In this document: in pieces, positions 54,701-61,633 of the stretch
Numbering within the stretch: position 1 is the first letter of the stretch
How the letters are laid out: every line of letters begins with the position of its first letter
Assembly (NCBI RefSeq): GCF_001570545.1
Contig: NZ_BBXD01000009.1
Location: 248,001-312,000 of the forward strand
DNA from: Herbidospora mongoliensis
GTDB taxonomy: Bacteria; Actinomycetota; Actinomycetes; Streptosporangiales; Streptosporangiaceae
DNA length: 64,000 nt
Reading direction: 5' to 3'
Notes under the pieces: generated by a model
Told to the model about the DNA's origin: nothing
What the model saw: only the letters and a program-made list of their open reading frames with translations
Database searches by the model: none
Program-made: the position numbers and the translations under genes

Positions 54701-57129
54701 CGCCTTCGACGGAGGCGACCTCGGCCGTAGAGCCTCGTACGGAGACCGAACAGAGGATCGCCGACGTCTGGAAAGAGGTCCTGAACCTCGAGACGGTCGG
54801 CGTCGAAGACGACTTCATCGCCCTGGGCGGCCACTCGCTGCTGCTGATCCGCATGATCGCCAAGCTCCGCCAGACGATGCCGGACAAGCCGATCAGCGTG
54901 GTCGACGCCCTGGCCAACCGGACCGTGGCCGCGCTCGCGGCCCTGGTCGACGGGCCGGCCGAGGACTCCACCGGTCTCCTGGTCAGGCTCACGAAGAACA
55001 TCGCCGCCCCCACCATGACCCTCGTCTGCGTCCCCTACGGCGGCGGCAGCGCGGTCGTCTACCAGGCGCTCGCCGAGGCCTTACCCAAGGGCGTCGCGCT
55101 CCACGCCGTCGCCCTCCCCGGTCACGAACTCGGCGTCGACGAGGAGGTCCTCCCCTTCGACGAGGCCGCCGAGCAGATCTGCGCAGAGATCCTGGCCAAG
55201 GTCAAAGGCCCTCTGGTCCTGTACGGCCACTGCGTCGGCAGCGCCCTCACGACGGAGATCGCCCGGAAGGTCGAGTCTTCCGGACGGGAGATAGACGCCG
55301 TCTACATCGCCGGCAGCTTCCCGTTCGCCGTCCCGACCAAGGGCTTCAGCGGCCTGCTGAACAAGCACTACTTCAACAACCGCAGGCTGCGCAACAACAA
55401 CTCCGAGGCCAACTGGCTGCGCGCCATCGGCGCCGACCTCGACGGCCTCGGCGTCGACGAGGTCGAACGCATCGTCACGACCATGCGCTCGGACGCGAAG
55501 GCCGGCGAGGCCTACTTCACCCGCCTCATCGACGAGGGCGCGACTCCCCTGAAAGCCCCGGTCGTCTCGATCGTCGGCAGCCGCGACCCGATCACCGACT
55601 TCTACGAGGAGCGCTACCGCGACTGGCACGTCACCGCCAGGACGACGGCCCTCGTGGTGATCGACGAGGCCGGCCACTACTTCCTCAGGTACCGGGCCGA
55701 GGAACTGGCGAAGATCATCACCACCGTCCACACCGACCTCGACGGCCCGCACACTTTCAGTACCTGGCGCAAAGAAGCCGTCTCCCGCGACAAACCCGCA
55801 CAAGAGGCCACCCTCGGCCGGTTCCTGCGGGTCGCCATCGGTCAGACCGTGTCGATGGTCGGCACCGCGATGACCGAGTTCGCCGTCCCGATCTGGGCCT
55901 ACCTGAAGACCGGCTCGCTCCTCCAGTTCAGCCTGTTCGCGATCATCGCGCTGGTGCCGGGACTGCTGCTGGCCCCGCTGGTCGGCGCGCTGGTCGACCG
56001 CAGCGACCGGCGCAAGGCGATGCTCGTCGGCGACGGCGCGTGTCTCGGGTTGCAGGCGCTCATGCTGGGGCTGCTGCTCACCGACGCCCTCCCGATGCCC
56101 GCTCTGTACGGCATCCTCGTCCTGCTGAGCGTCGCGCTGACGGTGCAACGCCTGGCCTGGGCGTCAGCCGTACCGCAACTGGCTCCCAAGCACTATCTCG
56201 GTCACGCGGGCGGTGTGCTCCAGCTGGGCAACGCCATCGGCCGCCTGATGGTCCCGCTGTTCGCGGTGGCGGTGCTGGCCGCGATCGGCCTGAACGGCAT
56301 CCTGATCGCCAACGTCGTCTGCTACCTGTTCGCCGTCACCGTCACGCTGCTCACCCCGTTCCCGAAGGCGATGGCCTGGGCGCGGCGCGAGTCGGTCGGC
56401 GCGGAGATCAGGAACGGCTTCACCTACCTGTGGCGGCGGCCGGGCCTGCGGGCGATGGCGATCACCATGTTCGCCGTCAACTTCTTCCTGTTCACCGCGT
56501 TCACGATGATCTCGCCGCTGGTGCTCTCGATGGGCGACCTGGGCGACACCGGGACCGTCGCGCTGGTGGCGGCGGCGGGCGCGGTCACGGGCGGGTTCGT
56601 GATCTCGATCTGGGGCGGGCCGCGCCGCCGCCGGATGTTCGGGATGCTCGCGGCCGTGGGGGTCGTGGCGATCTTCGCCTTCGCGATGGGCCTGCGCCCG
56701 TGGCTGCCGCTGGTGGCGCTCGGCGCGGCCGGGATGGCGCTGTTCATGACGATCAGCGACGGCATCTGGATCACGATCATCCACTCGAAGGTCCCCCAGC
56801 GCTACCACGCCCGGGTGATCGCCATCAACCAGATGCTGGCCATGTCGACCCAGCCGATCGGCCTGGCCGTGCAGGCGTGGCTCGCCGGGCTGGTGTTCGT
56901 CCCGCTGCTGCGCGAGGACGGCGCGCTGGCCTCGACGGTCGGCGTCGTGATCGGTGTCGGCGAAGGACGCGGCATCGGCCTGCTCTACCTGATCTGCGGC
57001 CTCGCCATGGCCGTCACCATCGTGCTCGCCCTCCGGCACCGGGCGCTCCGGAACTTCGACCGGGACACCCCCGACGCAGAACCCGACGATCTCGTCGGCC
57101 TCGCTGAACTGAAGGGAACCTCCGCATGA
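51796..57129 (+). CDS. NRPS C-A-T-thioesterase fused to an MFS exporter (megasynthase 2)
   Basis: A single 1777-residue chain with the same order as megasynthase 1. C (HHIAADGWS near residue 181), A (FTSGSTGKPKG near 637, NEYGPTEAT, YRTGDR, A10 NANGKVDRK), T ([11 protein letters not shown] near 1010). The thioesterase (1080-1310) has elbow GHCVGS with Cys as nucleophile, and His in DEAGHYF. The exporter is an MFS of about 12 helices (1340-1750) with DRSDRRKAM. The hand-read A code is D-L-P-K-V-A-E-V-G-K, Asn-like in part. The C-terminus shares PDAxPDDLxGL with megasynthase 1. GTG 51796 has AAAGG seven bases upstream and is preferred over TTG 51769. First gene of the CebR-boxed operon. Confidence 0.93.
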   Translation: MAVTSTSTPESAPRSSLGGLSPQRQAALARLLTARTTTPIPAVPRDQGPLVCSFEQRQMWLGAQLDGAAPAPHATLGLKLDGPLDVPALTAALDALIVRHESLRTVYAPPGAEAVEHQGEPLQIVLDPFPMPLDFHGTPDLAGEITAEAVTRRFDLQTGPVVATTLIRLAEDSHALLLVCHHIAADGWSMGVLADELAALYKDALGVPAALPGIPVQYADYAAWSRAELTPETLESRAAYWRTTLGGTGSVDLPMRRERPVPDGRRTHTNWSLLARGTLAALQTAGGPGTTPFTALLAVFSMLLARYTGAEGVTLATTNGGRRRRELEGVVGCFVNAVPLHGDLSGDPAFAEVAARVRKAVGGALSNQLPLSVLADSVDLKLPVSFSLRGFRDQRGGDWPGLTASIWDHEVDHQGYELSLLVHLDGDVTGLDFTYRRDLLDDDVVDRMVGHYHHLAAQIVANPAATLAQLDLVTPQERDTIFGTWNDSAKPYPERALPLLLAEHRDSTATATTFHGVAQSHADLHARANQIARRLLDEGVTPQSTVGVLLDRSPDLIASLLGVWLAGAAYVPMDPAFPPQRIADMLETAATALVLTERKYVSRFDGPKIIEVAAIDGDTAPVDVPLDVDGLAYLIFTSGSTGKPKGVQVTHRGLVNHVWWAVEELAARGDGGAPLLGSVAFDLVVPNLWAPLVVGQTVTILDQDFDMGELGDLLSEKRFSFIKLTPGHLEVLGHQLDDTRAASLAEVIVVAGEALPGSLADRWLEILGPGRLINEYGPTEATVGTCVYPVTHRQNHEVVPIGAPLPNMRMFVLDPHRRLLPAGVPGELYVGGTGVTRGYMNRPDLTAERFVEFEGERVYRTGDRVHWLPDGNVAFLGRFDDQVKIRGYRIELDEVRAALLDHPGVRDAVAAVHEERLVAYYVPVRGQVRDLAEHCALRLPEYMVPVVFTELDHMPLNANGKVDRKALPAPSTEATSAVEPRTETEQRIADVWKEVLNLETVGVEDDFIALGGHSLLLIRMIAKLRQTMPDKPISVVDALANRTVAALAALVDGPAEDSTGLLVRLTKNIAAPTMTLVCVPYGGGSAVVYQALAEALPKGVALHAVALPGHELGVDEEVLPFDEAAEQICAEILAKVKGPLVLYGHCVGSALTTEIARKVESSGREIDAVYIAGSFPFAVPTKGFSGLLNKHYFNNRRLRNNNSEANWLRAIGADLDGLGVDEVERIVTTMRSDAKAGEAYFTRLIDEGATPLKAPVVSIVGSRDPITDFYEERYRDWHVTARTTALVVIDEAGHYFLRYRAEELAKIITTVHTDLDGPHTFSTWRKEAVSRDKPAQEATLGRFLRVAIGQTVSMVGTAMTEFAVPIWAYLKTGSLLQFSLFAIIALVPGLLLAPLVGALVDRSDRRKAMLVGDGACLGLQALMLGLLLTDALPMPALYGILVLLSVALTVQRLAWASAVPQLAPKHYLGHAGGVLQLGNAIGRLMVPLFAVAVLAAIGLNGILIANVVCYLFAVTVTLLTPFPKAMAWARRESVGAEIRNGFTYLWRRPGLRAMAITMFAVNFFLFTAFTMISPLVLSMGDLGDTGTVALVAAAGAVTGGFVISIWGGPRRRRMFGMLAAVGVVAIFAFAMGLRPWLPLVALGAAGMALFMTISDGIWITIIHSKVPQRYHARVIAINQMLAMSTQPIGLAVQAWLAGLVFVPLLREDGALASTVGVVIGVGEGRGIGLLYLICGLAMAVTIVLALRHRALRNFDRDTPDAEPDDLVGLAELKGTSA

Positions 57130-57446
57130 CCCCCACCGAATCCGCCGTCGCAGAGATCTGGACCGAACTGCTCGGCGAAGCACCGCCGTCGGTCGACGAC
57201 GACTTCTTCGAGCTCGGCGGCCAGTCGCTGACGATGGTCCAGTTCCTGGCCCGGGTCGAGGAGCAGTTCGGCGTCGAGTTACCCATCGACGTGCTGTTCG
57301 CCAGCGGTTTCACGGTCGCGGAGGCGGCGAAGGCGATCGACCAGGGCCGGATCGCGGCCGTGGACGACGACGAGCTGGCCGCGCTGCTGAAACAGCTCGA
57401 CGGCATGTCGGACGACGAGATCAACGAACTGCTCTCCGACGCATGA
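57126..57446 (+). CDS. Free-standing peptidyl/acyl carrier protein
   Basis: A 106-residue carrier. The phosphopantetheine Ser lies in DDFFELGGQSL (near residue 36). A charged C-terminal tail (LKQLDGMSDDEINELL) resembles the tail of the two-module NRPS ([13 protein letters not shown]) and may be a docking motif. The ATG overlaps the megasynthase stop. It probably carries an acyl or aminoacyl unit delivered to the C domain of megasynthase 2; the E1/E2 genes downstream are candidates for loading it. Confidence 0.9.
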   Translation: MTPTESAVAEIWTELLGEAPPSVDDDFFELGGQSLTMVQFLARVEEQFGVELPIDVLFASGFTVAEAAKAIDQGRIAAVDDDELAALLKQLDGMSDDEINELLSDA

Positions 57447-58663
57447 GAATCCTGCTCGCCCAGAACATGTTCCACCTGCCCAGCCACGGCGGGGCGAACA
57501 AGTCCAACCGGATCATGATGGAGCAGCTGGCCGCGCGCGGCCACGAGTGCCACGTGGTGGCCCCGATGAGCGGCGCGCTGCGGGACACCTCCATCGACGA
57601 TCACGTGACGTACCTGAAGGGGCTGGGCGCGGAGGTGACCTCCGCGACCCCCGACGTCCTGAAATATCGGTACAACGGGGTGCAGGCGCACGTGGTGACC
57701 AGAGCGTCGTCGCTGGCACGGCAGATCGGCGAGGTGGCCGGCGAGGTCTCCCCCGACTGGACGCTGGTGCCCTCGGACGACCCCGGGCTCATCGTGCTCG
57801 GCGCCGCGCTGAAGGCGACCCCCGAGAGGGTCGTCTATCTGGCCCACACGCTGCAGCAGCTGCCGTTCGGCCCGGGGGCGTTCTACCCGAGCGCGGCCGG
57901 GACGCGGATGGTGAAGCGGGCGGCGTCGATCGTGGCGGTGAGTCAGGCTGCGGGGGCGTATCTCAAGAAGTGGGGCGAGATCTCGTCCACGCTGATTTAT
58001 CCCCATATTTACGGAGATCCGCCGGAGCTGGCCGCCGGGGACCTGGTCACGATGATCAACCCCTGTGGCTACAAGGGCCTGAGCGTCCTGCTGGGTCTGG
58101 CCGACGCGCGGCCGGAGGCCGGGTTCCTGGCCGTCCCCACGTGGGGCACCACCCCCGAGGACCTCGACGAGCTGCGGAAACGCCCCAACATCGAGATCGG
58201 GCAGCCGTCCGACGACATCGACGACATCCTGTCGCGGGCCAAGGTCCTGCTCATGCCGTCGCTCTGGGACGAGACCTTCGGGTACGCCTGCGTCGAGGCC
58301 ATGGCCCGGGGCGTCCCGGTGATCGCCAGCGCCGTCGGCGGCCTGTCGGAGGCCAAGCTCGGCGTGCCCTACTCGGTCCCGGTGCGCGGCATCGAACGCT
58401 ACGAGTCGGTCGGCCAGGCCAGACCCGTCCCCGTGGTCCCTTCCCAGGATCTGGGGCCCTGGCTGAACGCGCTGGACCCCGTGGTGGGCGACGACTCGCT
58501 GCACCGCCACCTGGCCCGCCGGTCGCGGAAGGCCGCGCTCGGATTCATCGCCTCACTGGACGAGGCCGCTTTGGAGACCCACCTGGCCGCCCTGCGCCCC
58601 AACCGCCGCCTCGCCGCACTGGCGGCGCTCGCCGCGGCCCGCGCTAAGGAGTCACAGTCATGA
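57443..58663 (+). CDS. Glycosyltransferase family 4
   Basis: A 406-residue GT-B enzyme. N-terminal LLAQNMFHLPSHGGANKSNRIM gives the glycine-rich acceptor loop. The C-domain has LLMPSLWDETFGYACVEAMARGVPV, which is the EX7E donor motif region. It starts at an ATGA overlap with the carrier protein gene and ends in another with E1alpha. A second, different glycosyltransferase (GT1, 50028) flanks the operon on the other side. Probably adds a sugar to the peptide. Confidence 0.88.
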   Translation: MRILLAQNMFHLPSHGGANKSNRIMMEQLAARGHECHVVAPMSGALRDTSIDDHVTYLKGLGAEVTSATPDVLKYRYNGVQAHVVTRASSLARQIGEVAGEVSPDWTLVPSDDPGLIVLGAALKATPERVVYLAHTLQQLPFGPGAFYPSAAGTRMVKRAASIVAVSQAAGAYLKKWGEISSTLIYPHIYGDPPELAAGDLVTMINPCGYKGLSVLLGLADARPEAGFLAVPTWGTTPEDLDELRKRPNIEIGQPSDDIDDILSRAKVLLMPSLWDETFGYACVEAMARGVPVIASAVGGLSEAKLGVPYSVPVRGIERYESVGQARPVPVVPSQDLGPWLNALDPVVGDDSLHRHLARRSRKAALGFIASLDEAALETHLAALRPNRRLAALAALAAARAKESQS

Positions 58664-59571
58664 TCGGAGCGGTGAGGGAACGCACCCTGACGCCCGTGTC
58701 CGAGGCCGATCTGTCGCGGATGCTACGGATCCGGCACTTCGAGAAGGCCCTGCTGCGCCTGTTCGAACAGGGCCGCCTGAACGGCACCACCCACACCTGT
58801 CTCGGCCAGGAACACGTCCCGGTCGCGGTCAGCGGGCTGCTGAAGCCGCACGATCACGTCTTCAGCAACCACCGGGGTCACGGCCACTTCCTGGCCAGGT
58901 ACGACGAGCCGCACGCCCTGCTGGCCGAGATCACCGGCCGGGAGGGCGCGCTCTGCAACGGGGTCGGCGGCAGCCAGCACATCTACCACGAGCGGTTCCT
59001 GTCGACGGGCGTCCAGGGCGAGTCGCTGCCGGTGGCGGTCGGGGTCGCGCTGAAGCACAAGCGGACCGGTGACGGGATCGCCTGCGCGTACATCGGCGAC
59101 GGCACGTGGGGCGAGGGCTCGGTGTACGAGGCCCTCAACATGGCCCAGGTCTGGGGCGCGCCGCTGCTGGTCGTCGTCGAGCACAACCGGATCGCCCAGT
59201 CGACGCCGACCACGGCCCAGATGGCCGGCACGATCGCGGGCCGCTGCGCCGGGTTCGGGGTGCTGCACCACCGGGTGGAGTCGGTCGACGTCAACGTGGT
59301 CCGATCCTCGCTGGAACCGCTGCTACGCCGGATCCGGGAGGAGAAGCGGCCGGCCGTCTTCGAGGTCTCGGTGCACCGGGCCGGCCCGCACAGCAAGGGC
59401 GACGACACCCGGACCGCGACAGAACTCGCCGAGGCCGCCGCCGGGAACTGGTACGCGCACTACCTGCGTGACTTCCCCGCGCAGGTCGCGGCGGCTGAGG
59501 AGATCGAGCGGGCGTTCATCGACGCCGCGGTCGAGAACGTGCTGGCCCGCCCCCTGTCGGAGTGGTCATGA
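58660..59571 (+). CDS. Thiamine-dependent 2-oxo acid dehydrogenase E1 alpha subunit
   Basis: A 303-residue E1alpha of the pyruvate/acetoin dehydrogenase type. The TPP motif is YIGDGTWGEGSVYEALNMA (GDG...N). It also has SNHRGHGHFLARY and GGSQHIYHERF for the active-site His region. AAGGAG lies nine bases before the ATG, which overlaps the GT4 stop. Placed inside an NRPS operon it more likely supplies an acyl unit than serves central metabolism. Substrate oxo acid or ketose unknown. Confidence 0.9.
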   Translation: MIGAVRERTLTPVSEADLSRMLRIRHFEKALLRLFEQGRLNGTTHTCLGQEHVPVAVSGLLKPHDHVFSNHRGHGHFLARYDEPHALLAEITGREGALCNGVGGSQHIYHERFLSTGVQGESLPVAVGVALKHKRTGDGIACAYIGDGTWGEGSVYEALNMAQVWGAPLLVVVEHNRIAQSTPTTAQMAGTIAGRCAGFGVLHHRVESVDVNVVRSSLEPLLRRIREEKRPAVFEVSVHRAGPHSKGDDTRTATELAEAAAGNWYAHYLRDFPAQVAAAEEIERAFIDAAVENVLARPLSEWS

Positions 59572-60551
59572 GAGTCGCCGAACACCTGAACAGGGCCCTG
59601 CACTCCGTTCTGGAGAAGGACCCGTCGGTCCACGTGCTGGGCGAGGACATCTCCGATCCGTACGGCGGCGCGTTCAAGATCACCAAGGGCCTGTCCGACC
59701 GGTTCGGCCCGCGCGTGATGTCCACGCCCCTGTCCGAAGGGGGGATCGTCGGCGTCGGCGCCGGGCTGGCCCTCGCGGGCGATCGCGCCATCGTGGAGAT
59801 CATGTTCGGCGACTTCGCCACGCTGGCCTTCGACCAGCTGGTGAACTTCGCCGCCAAGTCGACGACCATGTACGGCCGTCAGGTGGACGTACCGCTGATC
59901 GTGCGTCTGCCCACCGGCGGCCGCCGGGGCTACGGACCGACGCACAGCCAGAGCCTGCAGAAGCACTTCATCGGCGTCCCCGGCCTGTCGGTGTACGAGA
60001 TGAGCCCCTTCCACGACGCCGAGCACCTGTTCACCGAGATCTTCGGCAGCGGCCGCCCGGCGGTGTTCTTCGAGGACAAGGTCCTCTACACCAAGCCGAT
60101 GCTCAGCGGCGGCGACGGCCTGCACACCTTCGAGATGCGCGACGGCTGGGCGGTGATCCGCACCGAGGAGGACACCGAAGACGTGCTGCTGGCCCCCGGC
60201 GGCCTCACCGACCGCGCCCTGATCGCCCTGCGCGACCTGCTGCTCGAAGACGAGATCGCCTGTACGTTGCTCGTCCCCGCCCGCCTCCACCCGCTCGACG
60301 TGACTCCGGTCGCCGACGTGCTGGCCGCGGCCAAACGGGTGCACGTCGCCGAGGACGGCACCGCCGGGGGGACGTGGGGCGCGGAGGTGGCCCGGCTGCT
60401 GCACGCGCGGCTGTGGGGCCGGCTGACCGCGCCGATCACGCACATCTCGGCGCCCGACTCGATCATCCCGACGGCCGCCCATCTCGAGGCCCGTTGTACC
60501 GTCCAGGCCGCCGACATCCGCCGTGACATTCAGAGGGCAATCAGCAGGTGA
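59568..60551 (+). CDS. 2-oxo acid dehydrogenase E1 beta subunit
   Basis: A 327-residue partner of E1alpha. It has VHVLGEDISDPYGGAFKITKGL, TPLSEGGIVGVGAGLAL with the conserved Glu, and RLPTGGRRGYGPTHSQSLQKHF with the active-site His. ATG 59568 overlaps the E1alpha stop; the stop overlaps the E2 GTG. Complete, with normal length for the family. Confidence 0.9.
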   Translation: MRVAEHLNRALHSVLEKDPSVHVLGEDISDPYGGAFKITKGLSDRFGPRVMSTPLSEGGIVGVGAGLALAGDRAIVEIMFGDFATLAFDQLVNFAAKSTTMYGRQVDVPLIVRLPTGGRRGYGPTHSQSLQKHFIGVPGLSVYEMSPFHDAEHLFTEIFGSGRPAVFFEDKVLYTKPMLSGGDGLHTFEMRDGWAVIRTEEDTEDVLLAPGGLTDRALIALRDLLLEDEIACTLLVPARLHPLDVTPVADVLAAAKRVHVAEDGTAGGTWGAEVARLLHARLWGRLTAPITHISAPDSIIPTAAHLEARCTVQAADIRRDIQRAISR

Positions 60552-61633
60552 CCGAATTCCGTATTCCGAAGCTGAACAACAACGATGACAGTTACATCCT
60601 CGTCGAATGGCTCGCCGCCGACGGCCAGGAGGTGAAACAGGGCGATCCGCTCGTGGTCATCGAGACGTCCAAGACGGCGGAGGAACTGGAAAGCCCGGTG
60701 GACGGTCTGCTGACCATCAAAGTGCATTCGGGTGACTGCGCGCCGGGCCAATTGATCGCGGCCATCGGTTCTTTCGTGGAGGTCGTGGAACCGGTCGTAC
60801 CGGAAATCCCGCCATTTGAATCCGGCGAGATCGACATCGTCATCACGCGCCCGGCCCAGGTGCTCATCGAGCGGCACGGCATCACGCTGGAGCGGGTCCG
60901 CGCGCTGGGCAAGAAGGTGATCCGCGCGGAGGACGTCGAGACGCTGTCCGACCCCCGGGAGATCGTCCGGCTGCCGAAGGCACAGCGTCAGGCGGCCGAC
61001 GTGGTCGCGATGTCGCACCAGACGATCCCCGCCGCGTTCACCGTGGTCAAGGCCGACGTGACCGACACGGGCAAGCTCACCCGGGACCTGTCCAAGCACG
61101 CCCGGACCCTGATCGGCCTGTCGGAGCTGCTGGTCAAGGCGGTGGCCGACCAGCGCGCCGCGTTCCCGCGCCTCTTCGCCGAGTGGCTCGGCGACGGCCG
61201 GATCCGGCTCGCGGAGGGGTCGCACGTCGGCGTCACCATCGACGTGGGGAAGGGCCTGTTCGTCCCGGTCGTCCGCGACGCGGACGCGCGTCCGCTCGAC
61301 GCGGTGGCCCGGGAGCTCATGGACTACCGGATGACCGCGCTGCGCGGCAGCTTCCGCGAACGCGACCTGGTCGGCGCCAACATCGCCGTCACCCTGCACA
61401 CCGAACCCGGCGTGGAACTCGCGGTGCCCATCATCTACCCCGGCCACGTGGCGGCGCTCTCGCTCGCCTCGGCCCAGCAGGAGGTCCAACCGTCCGATGA
61501 AGGTTTCACGGTCCGCCAGACGGTACGCATCGGGCTCGCCTTCGACCACCGTGTCGTGAACGGCCGCGATGCCGCGCTCTTCCTCGGAGCGGTCAAACGG
61601 TTGCTGGAAGAACCGCGCAGATGGTTGGAATAA
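60548..61633 (+). CDS. 2-oxo acid dehydrogenase E2 (lipoyl acyltransferase)
   Basis: A 361-residue E2. The N-terminal lipoyl domain has the lipoylated Lys in IETSKTAEELESP (near residue 43). A short E3/E1-binding-like segment (LIERHGITLERVRALGKKVI) follows, then a catalytic acyltransferase domain with FDHRVVNGRDAALFL (His catalytic; the usual DG is NG). Only one lipoyl domain is present. No E3 (dihydrolipoyl dehydrogenase) gene follows, so a shared E3 is used, or the acyl group is handed on without oxidation. GTG overlaps the E1beta stop. Confidence 0.9.
   Translation: MTEFRIPKLNNNDDSYILVEWLAADGQEVKQGDPLVVIETSKTAEELESPVDGLLTIKVHSGDCAPGQLIAAIGSFVEVVEPVVPEIPPFESGEIDIVITRPAQVLIERHGITLERVRALGKKVIRAEDVETLSDPREIVRLPKAQRQAADVVAMSHQTIPAAFTVVKADVTDTGKLTRDLSKHARTLIGLSELLVKAVADQRAAFPRLFAEWLGDGRIRLAEGSHVGVTIDVGKGLFVPVVRDADARPLDAVARELMDYRMTALRGSFRERDLVGANIAVTLHTEPGVELAVPIIYPGHVAALSLASAQQEVQPSDEGFTVRQTVRIGLAFDHRVVNGRDAALFLGAVKRLLEEPRRWLE

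Noticed and set aside
6137-57129. Megasynthases 1 and 2 as a recent duplication
   Set aside because: Domain order matches but protein sequence, A-domain code, lengths and promoters differ widely. They look like old paralogues.
51796-61633. Thaxtomin biosynthesis locus
   Set aside because: The CebR control is similar but the enzymes are not: no nitric-oxide synthase, no nitrating P450, no AraC-type TxtR and no Phe/Trp-type two-protein NRPS.
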